Below are positions 35,236 through 43,948 of a stretch of 64,000 nucleotides of DNA, in pieces. The DNA lies in NCBI RefSeq assembly GCF_008693385.1, contig NZ_CP044067.1:2647501-2711500 (forward strand), written 5' to 3'. The stretch's first letter is position 1; each line of letters opens with the position of its first letter. The translations under genes were made by a program, and so were the position numbers. Under the pieces are notes generated by a model. The model was not told the origin of the DNA. It searched no databases and was given only the letters and a program-made list of their open reading frames with translations. Source of the stretch: Cupriavidus pauculus. GTDB taxonomy: Bacteria > Pseudomonadota > Gammaproteobacteria > Burkholderiales > Burkholderiaceae.

Positions 35236-35418
35236 TTACTTGCCCAGCTCGTGGCCGATCACACCGCCGACCACCGCGCCACCGACCGTACCCGCAGTGC
35301 TGCCGCCGGTCAGTTCATGGCCTGCATAGCCGCCGGCAGCAGCGCCACCGAGCGTGCAGCCGGACATCGCCCACACACAAGCGCCCACGGTGAGCGCACC
35401 TGCTATTCGCTTCCACAT
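35236..35418 (-). CDS. Glycine-zipper lipoprotein (OsmB-like), 60 residues
   Basis: MWKRIAGALTVGACVWAMSG is followed by a lipobox Cys and CTLGGAAAGGYAGHEL, then GGSTAGTVGGAVVGGVIGHEL; the repeated GxxxG spacing is the glycine-zipper 2TM pattern. AGGAGA precedes the ATG at 35418. Such small outer-membrane lipoproteins are often induced by osmotic or envelope stress. It is divergent from the MHYT-GGDEF-EAL gene. Confidence 0.82.
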   Translation of the reverse strand: MWKRIAGALTVGACVWAMSGCTLGGAAAGGYAGHELTGGSTAGTVGGAVVGGVIGHELGK

Positions 35419-35627
35419 GTTGTGTTCTCCTGTGTTCGCTGCCATGACTGAAGCATAGGCGCCGCCAATGGCGTGGCCTCTCCGACGCACGCCGATTGCC
35501 GTGTAGGAATCGTCGGACGTTGCGTATTGCGGGCGCATTGCATGTCAAGCATCGTATTGATATGTTTCAGGCCGCTCGAGTTTGCTGCCGATCTGCCGTT
35601 ATTGACCTGTCGTCCCGCGCCTTTCCC

Positions 35628-37733
35628 ATGATGTCCTCCAGTTACGACGCGCTTCTCGTCCTGTTCTCGCTGCTTGTCGCAGTCCTCGCGTCGTATACGG
35701 CGCTCGATCTCACCGGGCGCATCGCCACCGCGCGCGGCCTGCAGGCATTCGTCTGGCTGGCGGGCGGGGCCACGGCGATGGGCGTGGGCATCTGGTCGAT
35801 GCACTTCGTCGGCATGCTCGCATTCCGGTTACCGATTCCACTGGCCTACGATGTGGGCATCACGATCCTGTCGCTGGCCATCGCGATCGGCGCATCGGCA
35901 TTCGCGCTCTGGCTCGTGCGCGGCGACAACCTGCCTTGGCAACGGTTACTGCTGGGCGCGCTGATACTCGGCGGTGCGATCGCGAGCATGCATTACACGG
36001 GCATGGCCGCGCTGCGCATCGAGCCGGGCATTATTTACAACCCGTCGCTGTTCGCGCTTTCCGTGCTGCTCGCCGTGGGCGCATCGGCCGCGGCGCTCTG
36101 GATCGCATTCCAGCTGCGCCGGAACATGCCGCGCGTGCATCAGCTGCGCCTGGGCGCCGCGGTGATCATGGGGGGCGCGATCGCGTCGATGCACTACACG
36201 GGCATGGCCGCCGCGCAATTTCCGCTGGGCAGCGTCTGCGGTGCAGTGGGCAAGGGCCTGCCCGGCGAGTCGCTCGCGCTGCCGATCCTGGTCATCACGA
36301 TCTGCGTGCTCGCGGTGGCGCTGATTACCTCGGTGCTCGACATGCGGCTCGAGATGCGGACCGCGATCATGGCGGAGGCCCTTGGCGCGGCCAATCAGGA
36401 ACTCGAATTCCTCGCGCTGCACGACAAGCTCACGCGCCTGCCCAACCGCGCATTGCTCGACGACCGCTTCAATCAGGCCATTCAGACCAATATGCGCCAG
36501 CAGGGCAGTTTCGCGGTGCTGTTCGTCGACCTCGATGGCTTCAAGGGCATCAACGACAGCTACGGTCACCACGTCGGCGATGCGCTGCTGGTGGAAATCG
36601 CGGGCCGGTTGCGCACGATCATGCGGTCGGAGGACACCATCTCTCGCGTGGGCGGGGATGAATTCGTGCTGCTGGCGTGGGTGGACGAGCCCGAGGATGC
36701 GGGCGTCATTGCCGAGTCCCTGCTGGCGGCGCTGCGCGAGCCCGCCTATGTGGCCGGCATGACATTGCACGTCTCGGCCAGCATCGGCATCGCGGTGCAT
36801 CCGACCGATGGCGCCGATCAGGACGCGCTGCTGACCAATGCCGACGCGGCGATGTATCACGCCAAGGCGAGCGGCCGCAATGCGTACTTCTTCTTCGAGC
36901 GGTCGATGAACCATCAGGCCCGCGCGCAGCAGACGCTGCTGCAGGATCTGCGCGGCGCGCTCAAGCAGGGGCAGCTGCGCCTGCACTACCAGCCCAAATA
37001 TGCGGCGGGCGACGGCGCGCTGATCGGCGCGGAGGCGTTGCTGCGCTGGGATCATCCGGTGCAGGGGCTGCTGATGCCGGACCAGTTCATCGCGCTTGCG
37101 GAGAAGACCGGCGCGATCGTGCCGATCGGCAACTGGGTGCTCGACGAAGCCTGCCGCCAGCTGGCGGTATGGCATGGGGCCGGGCAGACCGAGCTGTCGA
37201 TGGCGGTCAACCTGTCCGCCTTGCAGTTCTGCCATGTGGGGATGGTCGATGCCGTGGCGCAGGCGCTCGCGAACCATGGCGTGCCGCCGCCGTCGTTGAC
37301 GCTCGAGATTACGGAAAGCACCGCGATGCGCGATGTGGAGACGAGCCTGGCCATTCTGACGCGGCTCGACGACATGGGCGTGCGCATCGCGATCGACGAT
37401 TTCGGTACCGGTTACTCGAGCCTGTTGCACCTCAAGCGCATTCCCGCGAGCGAACTGAAGATCGATCGCGGCTTCGTGCGGGAGCTGGAGGAAGACTCGG
37501 AAGATGCGGCCATCGTGTCGGCGATCGTCGCACTGGGACGCACACTGAACCTGCAGGTGGTGGCCGAGGGGGTGGAAACTGCCGCGCAGCGCGAGTTTCT
37601 CGCGGGGCTGGGCTGCGACGCGCTACAAGGGTATCTGTTCGGCAGGCCCATGCCCGCCGAACAATTTCCGGCTTCGGCCGATCACACCCTGCGGGCGCGC
37701 GAGCCCGCCGAAGGGATTACGCACCCCGCGTGA
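35628..37733 (+). CDS. MHYT-GGDEF-EAL membrane sensor, cyclic di-GMP metabolism
   Basis: 701 residues. Seven or so membrane segments (about 5-245) hold three MHYT motifs (MHFVGM, MHYTGM, MHYTGM), a proposed copper- or gas-binding sensor. A GGDEF domain follows (about 270-420) with an intact RVGGDEF near residue 341 and an I-site RSED five residues before it, so cyclase activity with product feedback is possible. The EAL domain (about 435-690) has EALLRW and DDFGTGYSS, so phosphodiesterase activity is also possible. The net activity cannot be predicted. Start is ATG 35628 or the next ATG at 35631. The 3' end overlaps the convergent small gene. Confidence 0.93.
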   Translation: MMSSSYDALLVLFSLLVAVLASYTALDLTGRIATARGLQAFVWLAGGATAMGVGIWSMHFVGMLAFRLPIPLAYDVGITILSLAIAIGASAFALWLVRGDNLPWQRLLLGALILGGAIASMHYTGMAALRIEPGIIYNPSLFALSVLLAVGASAAALWIAFQLRRNMPRVHQLRLGAAVIMGGAIASMHYTGMAAAQFPLGSVCGAVGKGLPGESLALPILVITICVLAVALITSVLDMRLEMRTAIMAEALGAANQELEFLALHDKLTRLPNRALLDDRFNQAIQTNMRQQGSFAVLFVDLDGFKGINDSYGHHVGDALLVEIAGRLRTIMRSEDTISRVGGDEFVLLAWVDEPEDAGVIAESLLAALREPAYVAGMTLHVSASIGIAVHPTDGADQDALLTNADAAMYHAKASGRNAYFFFERSMNHQARAQQTLLQDLRGALKQGQLRLHYQPKYAAGDGALIGAEALLRWDHPVQGLLMPDQFIALAEKTGAIVPIGNWVLDEACRQLAVWHGAGQTELSMAVNLSALQFCHVGMVDAVAQALANHGVPPPSLTLEITESTAMRDVETSLAILTRLDDMGVRIAIDDFGTGYSSLLHLKRIPASELKIDRGFVRELEEDSEDAAIVSAIVALGRTLNLQVVAEGVETAAQREFLAGLGCDALQGYLFGRPMPAEQFPASADHTLRAREPAEGITHPA

Positions 37734-37962
37734 ACGGGTCGCGCTGATCGTGCACGCCGCGCGCGCCGTCGGTGAACGGGCTGCGCTGGTCGTTCACGGC
37801 GCGGGCGCCGTCGGTATAGATGTCTCGCGCGCCCGTGCGGGCACCGTCGAGGTAGGGATCGGCGGTGCGCGTGCCCGCACCGGCCGCGCTCGCGATGCCG
37901 GCCGTGCCGGCCAGCGTGGCGAGCAGAGTGGTGGACAGCAAGACATGCCTGAGATTTCGCAT
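37717..37962 (-). CDS. Small exported protein with TDGAR repeats, 81 residues
   Basis: A signal peptide (MRNLRHVLLSTTLLATLAG, cleavage near ASA-AG) precedes a short repetitive mature part: YLDGARTGARDIY, TDGARAVNDQRSPF, TDGARGVHDQRDPF. The consensus DGARxVxDQRxPFT is repeated. CAGGAG precedes the ATG. I do not recognise the family. The gene overlaps the end of the GGDEF-EAL gene convergently. An ATGACA-N4-TGTCAT site about 100 bases upstream resembles a CusR-type metal-response box. Confidence 0.75.
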   Translation of the reverse strand: MRNLRHVLLSTTLLATLAGTAGIASAAGAGTRTADPYLDGARTGARDIYTDGARAVNDQRSPFTDGARGVHDQRDPFTRGA

Positions 37963-38336
37963 CGTTGACTCCTGTTGGTATTCGCTTCGTCTGCGGGCCG
38001 GCACTGCACCGACCCACGAACACAGTCTACGAATCGGCCGGCCACGCGAGCATGACTGCGCCATGACAATGCTGTCATGCCGCAAAATTTGTCAGGATTG
38101 ACAAAGATGGAAGACGATTGAGGCCGCGCGCATGGCACGGCAGCGATTCTCGCGTTCTTGACCCCACTCGCGAGGGGACTCCGGCGCCAACACGCGGTAG
38201 AATGTTTCGCGTTCTTCTCGCATCGCCGGTCGTTCGGATTCTGGTTCTGAGGTTCCCCCCCAGATTTCCCAATCTCCGGTATCCCGTTTTCCCGTTTTCA
38301 TTCGCCCGCTCCCACACGCGGGCCCCGCATACAGTC
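37963..38336. other. Divergent intergenic region between the TDGAR gene and the H-NS-like gene
   Basis: About 374 bases without a gene. It holds two adjacent inverted repeats built on TGACA/TGTCA (see the separate entry) and a -10-like TAGAAT at 38198-38203 for the H-NS-like gene. Confidence 0.5.
38062..38105. promoter_or_regulatory. Two adjacent TGACA/TGTCA inverted repeats
   Basis: CATGACA-ATGC-TGTCATG (38062-38079) and TTTGTCA-GGAT-TGACAAA (38088-38105). The first fits the E. coli CusR box pattern ATGACA-N4-TGTCAT; the second has the half-sites in the opposite order. They lie upstream of the TDGAR gene on the minus strand. Confidence 0.5.
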
Positions 38337-38645
38337 ATGTCCGAGTCAGATTCCGCCAAGCAAGCCGCCGTGACCTGGATCCACGAGCAGATGGAACATC
38401 ATGGTCTGACCTTCGAAGATCTGGTCGAGGCCGGATGCTTTGCGGATATCGATGCCGCGGACGCGGATGGCGAATCCCACGACGAGGGCGAAGAGAAAGA
38501 GATCAAGGCCGTCGCGCCCGCGCGCGCCACGGCGCTCTACCGCAATGCGATGGGGCAGACCTGGGACGGCACGGGCGAGTACCCGGACTGGCTCCAGCGC
38601 GCCGTCAACGCGGGCCAGTCCATCGACTTCTATCGCGTCGACTGA
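38337..38645 (+). CDS. H-NS family nucleoid-associated protein
   Basis: 102 residues. A short N-terminal helical region (AAVTWIHEQMEHHGLTFEDL) and an acidic linker precede the H-NS C-terminal DNA-binding fold, ALYRNAMGQTWDGTGEYPDWL, then NAGQSIDFYRVD. The usual core TWSGRGRxP appears as TWDGTGEYP, with two arginines lost from the AT-hook-like loop, so DNA binding may be weaker or altered. The last bases overlap the stop of the multicopper oxidase gene. Confidence 0.85.
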   Translation: MSESDSAKQAAVTWIHEQMEHHGLTFEDLVEAGCFADIDAADADGESHDEGEEKEIKAVAPARATALYRNAMGQTWDGTGEYPDWLQRAVNAGQSIDFYRVD

Positions 38646-39934
38646 GCTTCCGTATATTCGAACGCCACGGTGCCCTTCGGGTGCCGGTACCAGCCCGGAT
38701 CGCGATAGTCGTTGGCCGCGAGTCCCTCGCGCACCTTCAGCGTGGTGAACATGCCGCCCATCTCGATCGGACCGAACGGGCCCTGGCCCGACATCATCGG
38801 CAGCGTGTTCTCGGGCAGCGGCATCTTCATCGCGCCCATGTCCGCCATGCCGGACTCTCCCATCGCCATGTAGTCGGGCACCAGCGCGCTCATGCGGCTG
38901 GCCAGGTCCTTCTGCGGCACGCCGATCATGGTGGGCATGTCATGCCCCATGGCATTCATCGTGTGGTGCGCCTTGTGGCAGTGGAAGGCCCAGTCGCCGG
39001 GGTTGTCGGCGATGAACTCGATCGCGCGCATCTGGCCCACGGCCACGTCGGTGGTCACCTCGGGCCAGCGCGCCGACGGCGGTACCCATCCGCCATCGGT
39101 GCCCGTGACCTCGAAGCGATGACCGTGCAGATGGATCGGATGGTTGGTCATCGTCAGGTTGCCCACGCGAATGCGCACGCGATCGCCGAGCCGTACCGGT
39201 AGCGTGTCGATGCCCGGAAACACGCGGCTGTTCCACGTCCACATATTGAAGTCGGTCATCTCCGCGACGCGCGGCGTATAGGTGCCGGGGTCGATCGCGT
39301 AGGACGCGATCAGGAACACGAAGTCGCGGTCCACGCGCATGCGGCGGCTGTCGCGCGGATGCACGACGATAAAGCCCATCATGCCCATGGCCATCTGCAC
39401 CATCTCGTCCGAATGCGGGTGGTACATGTAGGTGCCCGCGTGTTTCATCTCGAATTCGTAGACGAAGGTCTTGCCCGGCGGGATATGCGGCTGCGAGAGG
39501 CCGCCCACGCCGTCCATGCCCGCGGGCAGGATCACGCCGTGCCAGTGCACGGTCGTGTGTTCGGGCAGCTTGTTCGTGACGAAGATGCGCACGCGGTCGC
39601 CTTCCACGCATTCGATCGTCGGTCCAGGGCTTTGTCCGTTGTAGCCCCACAGGTGCGCGGTCATGCCGGGCGCCATTTCGCGTTCGACGGGCTCGGCCAC
39701 GAGGTGGAATTCCTTCCAGCCGTTGCGCATGCGCCAGGGGAGCGTCCAGCCGTTGAGCGTGGCCACGGGTTGATAGGGGCGGCCGTTCGACGGCGCGAGC
39801 GGCGGTTGCATGGTCGGGCTTTGCTGCAGCGGTGCCTCGGGCAGCGCGGCGGCGCCGGCGCGCGAGACCATCGCGGCGCCCAGCATGGCGGCGGCGGAGC
39901 CGCCGAGAAATTGACGTCGGGAGACCATGGTCAT
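38630..39934 (-). CDS. Multicopper oxidase, Tat-exported
   Basis: 434 residues, shorter than classical CopA (about 600). A twin-arginine signal (SRRQFLGGSAAAM) targets it to the periplasm. All copper motifs are present: TVHWHGV, MYHPHSDEM, HPIHLHGHRF and HCHKAHHTMNAM, together with Met-rich segments (MVQMAMGMMG, GESGMADMGAMKM). Expected role: oxidation of Cu(I) to Cu(II) in the periplasm. The ATG at 39934 overlaps the stop of the upstream efflux gene (ATGA); a second in-frame ATG lies at 39928. Its 3' end overlaps the H-NS-like gene. Confidence 0.92.
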   Translation of the reverse strand: MTMVSRRQFLGGSAAAMLGAAMVSRAGAAALPEAPLQQSPTMQPPLAPSNGRPYQPVATLNGWTLPWRMRNGWKEFHLVAEPVEREMAPGMTAHLWGYNGQSPGPTIECVEGDRVRIFVTNKLPEHTTVHWHGVILPAGMDGVGGLSQPHIPPGKTFVYEFEMKHAGTYMYHPHSDEMVQMAMGMMGFIVVHPRDSRRMRVDRDFVFLIASYAIDPGTYTPRVAEMTDFNMWTWNSRVFPGIDTLPVRLGDRVRIRVGNLTMTNHPIHLHGHRFEVTGTDGGWVPPSARWPEVTTDVAVGQMRAIEFIADNPGDWAFHCHKAHHTMNAMGHDMPTMIGVPQKDLASRMSALVPDYMAMGESGMADMGAMKMPLPENTLPMMSGQGPFGPIEMGGMFTTLKVREGLAANDYRDPGWYRHPKGTVAFEYTEAQSTR

Positions 39935-41313
39935 CGTTGTTCGTTGGAGGTGGGGCCGTCGGGCAGGCGGCCGCCGAATGTGCCACCCAGCGCGCCGCGC
40001 AGTTCCGCGTCGGCGAGCCAGTAATCGCGCTGGGCGTCGAGGTAGCCGTTGACGGCCGCGATCTGGTCGCGCGCATCGGCCAGCAGTTCGAACACGCTGA
40101 GCAGCATGCCGTTGTAGCGCAGCAGGTGTTCGTTGCCGATGCGCTTGCGCAGCGGCACGACCTCGTCGCGATAGTGGCGTGCGACGTCGTAGCGCGCCTG
40201 GTACGACGCGTACCGTTCGCGTACCGACGAGCGCGCGGCGATCGCGCGGTCCGCGAGTTGCGCGGCGGCCTGCGTGTACACGGCTTCGGCGCGGGCGACG
40301 CGCGCCGTGCCCCAGTCGAACAGCGGTACCTCGATATCGATGCCGTAGCCCGTTTCGCGGCGGCCGTTGTCGCTGTTGTGCAGGTAGCCGACGTCGATCA
40401 CGCTCACGAAGCGCGTGGCGCGCGTCAGGCCGAGCGAGCGCGCGAGGCTTTCCAGCTGCGCGCGGCCCGCCTGCAGGTCGAGGCGCTGCGCAATGGCATA
40501 GCTCTCGAGGTCCTGCATTTCCGGGCGGGTGCCGGGGAGGTCGGGCAGACGCTCCGGCAGGCGGTACTGCTGGGCGTCGTCGCCCCACAGGCCGAGCTGG
40601 CGCGTGAGGCGTTCGCGCGCGGAGACCGTGCGTTCGCGGGCGCGCGCGAGTTGCGCGGCGGCGTCGGCGTAGAACGCCTGCTCGCGGGCGTGGTCGAGTG
40701 CGCTCATATTGCCGGCGCGGGCCATGTCGCGGGCGAACAGCGCGCCGGTTTCGGCGGTGCGGCGGACCTGTTCGGCATAGCGCATGGCCTGTTCGGCGGC
40801 GACGGCCTCTACCCACGCGCGGCGCGTGACTTCGGCATGCCGCAGGACGGCGTCGGCGGCCTGCAGGCGGGCCTGGGCGAAGCGGCTGTCCTCGATGCGC
40901 GCGGCAAAGGGGAGCGCCAGCAGGTTCATGACGCCGATGGTGACCGCGCGGTCGATCTTGAGCACGTCGTCGCCGCTTTTGCGGCTGAACGAGAAGCCGG
41001 GGTTGGGCAGGCGGGTGGCTTGCACGTAGTCGGCTTCGGCGATGCCGAGATTGGCGAAGCTCGCTTGCAGCGCGGGGCTGTTGAGCAGCGCGACCTGGAT
41101 GGCGGCGTCGGCGTCGAGCGGCGCGGCAAGCAATTCGCGGGTTCGGGTGCGCGCGGCACTGCGGTCGTCGTCGGTGCGGAGCCATGCGGCGTCCTTGCCG
41201 AGGCGTTCGCGCGCGGTGTCGGCGACGGGGGTGAAGCCGCCGTCGGACGAGAACTGCGCGCAGCCGGCGAGCAGGGCGGCGGAGAGGAGGGTGGTGAGGG
41301 TTTTAGTGGGCAT
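39931..41313 (-). CDS. TolC/CusC-like outer membrane efflux lipoprotein
   Basis: 460 residues. The lipobox LLAGC gives Cys18 as lipid site. Two OEP repeats follow, rich in Ala, Arg and Gln helices, with AALLNSPALQASFANLGIAEADYVQA-type and IAQRLDLQAGRAQLESLARS-type segments and the beta-strand stretch GYGIDIEVPLFDWG. It is the outer-membrane channel of a periplasmic export system. No RND pump or adaptor gene is in the window, so it may act with copper proteins as in the cop/pco systems or with a pump elsewhere. Its start overlaps the end of the His-repeat gene. Confidence 0.88.
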   Translation of the reverse strand: MPTKTLTTLLSAALLAGCAQFSSDGGFTPVADTARERLGKDAAWLRTDDDRSAARTRTRELLAAPLDADAAIQVALLNSPALQASFANLGIAEADYVQATRLPNPGFSFSRKSGDDVLKIDRAVTIGVMNLLALPFAARIEDSRFAQARLQAADAVLRHAEVTRRAWVEAVAAEQAMRYAEQVRRTAETGALFARDMARAGNMSALDHAREQAFYADAAAQLARARERTVSARERLTRQLGLWGDDAQQYRLPERLPDLPGTRPEMQDLESYAIAQRLDLQAGRAQLESLARSLGLTRATRFVSVIDVGYLHNSDNGRRETGYGIDIEVPLFDWGTARVARAEAVYTQAAAQLADRAIAARSSVRERYASYQARYDVARHYRDEVVPLRKRIGNEHLLRYNGMLLSVFELLADARDQIAAVNGYLDAQRDYWLADAELRGALGGTFGGRLPDGPTSNEQR

Positions 41314-42367
41314 GCGGGGGCTCCTGCATGGGGGAGGTATGACCGGTATGCGCGTCATGCCCGCTCGTCGCGTGACCCGCGTGTGGATCCGATGGGGCGC
41401 CCATGTCATGGCCCGCGCGTGGATCCGATGGGGCGCCCATATCGTGACCCGCGCGTGGATCCGATGGGGCGCCCATGTCATGGCCCGCGTGTGGATCCGA
41501 TGGGGCGCCCATATCGTGACCCGCGTATGGGTCCGGCGCGGCGCCCATGTCATGGCCCGCATGTGGATCGGGTGCGGCGGTCATGTTATGACCCGCATGC
41601 GGATCGGGCGCGGTGGTCATGTTATGACCGGCATGCGCGTCCGGTGCGGCGCTCATGTCGTGACCCGCGTGGGAATCGGGCGCGGGGCTCATGTTGTGAC
41701 CCGCATGCGGATCGGGTGCGGCGGTCATGTTGTGGCCCGCGTGTGGGTCGGGTGCGGCGGACATGTTGTGGCCCGCGTGTGGGTCGGGCGCGGTGGTCAC
41801 GTTGTGGCCCGCGTGTGGATCGGGTGCGGCGGTCATGTTATGACCCGCGTGTGGGTCGGGTGCGCTGGTCATGTTGTGGCCCGCGTGTGGGTCGGGCGCG
41901 CTGGTCATGTTGTGGCCCGCGTGTGGGTCGGGCGCGGTGGTCACGTTGTGGCCCGCGTGTGGATCGGGTGCGGCGGTCATGTTATGACCCGCGTGTGGGT
42001 CGGGCGCGGCGGTCATGTTGTGGCCCGCGTGTGGGTCGGGTGCGGCGGTCACGTTGTGGCCCGCGTGTGGGTCGGGCGCGGTGGTCATGTTGTGGCCCGC
42101 GTGTGGGTCGGGCGCGGTGGCCATGTTGTGGCCCGCATGCGAGGGCATTGACGATGCGACACGCGTGTTCGACTGGCGCCAGCCGGCGATGGCCGCGGGC
42201 GCGAATGGGATGTAGCCGTCGAGCGCACCGACGGCGGGCAAGGGCGGCACCGGCGCGCGCGGGTCGAGCGGATCGGGCGCGCCGGCCGTGCCAGACGGCT
42301 GTGCCGCGGCGTGCGCGGCGGCGGACAGCATCAGGCTGGCAATTGCCAAAAGACGCATGGCTTGCAT
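41303..42367 (-). CDS. Exported His/Met-rich repeat protein of the copper cluster
   Basis: 354 residues. A signal peptide (MQAMRLLAIASLMLSAAAHA) is followed by a conserved 50-residue head with DPLDPRAPVPPLPAVGALDGY and FAPAAIAGWRQSN, found in small periplasmic proteins that open Cus/Cop-type clusters. The remainder is 22 tandem 12-residue units of the form DPHAGHNMTAAP, giving about 44 His and 20 Met, and a tail ending EPPHAH. Such arrays can bind many copper ions in the periplasm. GAGGT precedes the ATG at 42367. The first gene of the minus-strand set with the efflux protein and the multicopper oxidase. Confidence 0.88.
   Translation of the reverse strand: MQAMRLLAIASLMLSAAAHAAAQPSGTAGAPDPLDPRAPVPPLPAVGALDGYIPFAPAAIAGWRQSNTRVASSMPSHAGHNMATAPDPHAGHNMTTAPDPHAGHNVTAAPDPHAGHNMTAAPDPHAGHNMTAAPDPHAGHNVTTAPDPHAGHNMTSAPDPHAGHNMTSAPDPHAGHNMTAAPDPHAGHNVTTAPDPHAGHNMSAAPDPHAGHNMTAAPDPHAGHNMSPAPDSHAGHDMSAAPDAHAGHNMTTAPDPHAGHNMTAAPDPHAGHDMGAAPDPYAGHDMGAPSDPHAGHDMGAPSDPRAGHDMGAPSDPRAGHDMGAPSDPHAGHATSGHDAHTGHTSPMQEPPHAH
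41354..42145 (-). repeat. 36-base in-frame tandem repeat, 22 units
   Basis: 792 bases, 22 units of 36 bases encoding DPHAGHNMxxAP. Units 2-16 mostly carry NM or NV after AGH; units 17-21 carry DMGAAP or DMGAPS, so the two ends of the array expanded separately or diverged. The number of units is likely to vary between strains. Confidence 0.95.
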
Positions 42368-42520
42368 GAAAGACCTCGAGTTCAGGGCGACGCGTGCAAC
42401 GCGTCAGCGAGACCAACAGGAGCACGTCCGCCGGAGAGCGAACGCATGCAGGCGCAGCCAGCGGCCCCGCACCGCGCGCAACTCAGGCGCGCCGTGCGTG
42501 CGATGGACGCACCTCGGGTG

Positions 42521-43009
42521 TCAGCAGACGGGAGTAGGCGGGCGCTCGGCCGGCAGGGGGAGGTAGCTCGCGAATGCGGCAGGCGCCGCGAGCGGTGCGG
42601 CATGACGCTGGTGAATCAGCGCCACGGCGGGAATTTCAGGCAGCAGCATCGCACCGGCCGCACAGGCCGCACACGCGCTGCACATGCCACCGGCATGATG
42701 GCCGGCATGCGAAGCATGCGTGCCGATCGGCAGCGCGGAGGCACTGCCATCGCGGTCCTTGTCGCCGGCATCGTGCCAGACCGGCTGGTCCTCGGCTTCG
42801 CTGACGCCCTGCATATGGCAATGCGCGTGCGTGGCATCGATGCCGATCTCCGCCTCGGCTTCCGCCTTGACGGCCGCATGGCGCTCCGTCATCGACAGGC
42901 CCGCCGCTTCCGCCGCGCTGCACACCATCATGACTGCCGCCGCGGCACCCTGGATCGGGAGCGCGAACATGGCAAGACACAACAGGAAACTGGCGAACAG
43001 ACGTTTCAT
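42521..43009 (-). CDS. CzcI-like exported Cys/His protein
   Basis: 162 residues from the ATG at 43009. A signal peptide (MKRLFASFLLCLAMFALPIQ) is followed by a low-complexity mature part with scattered HAHCHMQG, ASHAGHHAGG and CSACAACAAG, and a C-terminal proline-rich end. Small periplasmic proteins of this type (CzcI and relatives) accompany heavy-metal efflux genes. It is divergent from the response-regulator gene, 207 bases away. The assignment to a family rests on layout and composition, not on a firm motif. Confidence 0.7.
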   Translation of the reverse strand: MKRLFASFLLCLAMFALPIQGAAAAVMMVCSAAEAAGLSMTERHAAVKAEAEAEIGIDATHAHCHMQGVSEAEDQPVWHDAGDKDRDGSASALPIGTHASHAGHHAGGMCSACAACAAGAMLLPEIPAVALIHQRHAAPLAAPAAFASYLPLPAERPPTPVC

Positions 43010-43096
43010 TACAGGCGGCAGAAACCGGAGCAAGATGCGCGAAAAGGACAGCGGGCATTGTACCGGGTTTGCACGGATAGAAACGGCGCCGGAACG

Positions 43097-43114
43097 TGAC
43101 ATTTCTGCAATGTA
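43097..43114. promoter_or_regulatory. Candidate cop-box in the divergent promoter region
   Basis: TGACATTTCTGCAATGTA contains ACATT-N5-AATGT as an inverted repeat. It lies between the CzcI-like gene and the CopR-like regulator, where a CopR/CusR-type regulator would bind to control both. Confidence 0.5.
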
Positions 43115-43216
43115 TGGCCCTCCCGGCGATTCCTCGGCTATCGTGCGGTTCTGAACAACGGAAACACGGGCACGCTGCCTATGATGGAAGGGCAAAGTGC
43201 CAATGAGTGATTGTCA

Positions 43217-43894
43217 ATGCGCATCCTGATCGTGGAAGACGAACCCAAGGCGGGCGATTACCTGCTGAAGGGACTGACCGAATCCGGCTTCGTGGCCGAC
43301 CTCGCGCGCGATGGCGTCGATGGACTCGCGCATGCGCGAGAGCATCACTACGACCTGATCGTGCTCGACGTGATGCTCCCGGTCGTGGATGGCTGGCAGG
43401 TGCTGCGCGAACTGCGGCGCGACAAGGACACCCCCGTGCTGTGCCTGACCGCGCGCGACGAACTGTCGGACCGGCTGAAAGGCCTCGAGCTCGGCGCCGA
43501 CGACTATATGGTCAAGCCGTTCGCGTTCGCGGAACTGGTCATGCGCATCCGCACGATCCTGCGCCGCGGCCCGCTGCGCGAGAGCGAGTTCATGGAAGTG
43601 GCCGACCTCCAGATCGACGCGATCCGCCGCCGCGTGACGCGCGCGGGCCAGCGTATCGACCTCACGTCCAAGGAGTTCGCGCTGCTGCAACTGCTGGCGC
43701 GCCGGCGCGGCGAAGTCCTGTCGCGCTCCCTCATCGCCTCGCAGGTGTGGGACATGAACTTCGACAGCAATACCAACGTGGTCGATGTCTCGATCCGCCG
43801 CCTGCGGGCCAAGGTGGACGACCCGTTCCCGCGCAAGCTGATCCATACGCGCCGCGGCATGGGTTATGTACTCGACGACGTGGACGAATCCTGA
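43217..43894 (+). CDS. Heavy-metal response regulator (CusR/CopR/IrlR type)
   Basis: 225 residues, OmpR/PhoB class. The receiver has [19 protein letters not shown], the phosphorylated Asp in [13 protein letters not shown], and Lys in [11 protein letters not shown]. The winged-helix DNA-binding domain (about 125-222) has [22 protein letters not shown] and RRGMGYVLD. Start is ATG 43217; a TTG two codons earlier is possible. It pairs with the sensor that follows, and probably activates the copper genes on both sides. Confidence 0.93.
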   Translation: MRILIVEDEPKAGDYLLKGLTESGFVADLARDGVDGLAHAREHHYDLIVLDVMLPVVDGWQVLRELRRDKDTPVLCLTARDELSDRLKGLELGADDYMVKPFAFAELVMRIRTILRRGPLRESEFMEVADLQIDAIRRRVTRAGQRIDLTSKEFALLQLLARRRGEVLSRSLIASQVWDMNFDSNTNVVDVSIRRLRAKVDDPFPRKLIHTRRGMGYVLDDVDES

Positions 43895-43948
43895 GTGCGG
43901 GGCGGCGTGAGTGACGAGATTCCCGCGACGCCGCATCGGACCGCGCAC

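Noticed and set aside
41354..42145. CRISPR-like array (22 repeats of 36 bases)
   Set aside because: Units are directly adjacent without spacers and stay in frame inside a coding region; no cas genes are present.
41042..42151. 369-codon plus-strand frame with HVVARVWVGRGG repeats
   Set aside because: It is the antisense of the 36-base repeat of the His/Met protein; only the minus-strand frame has a signal peptide, a family head and a ribosome site.
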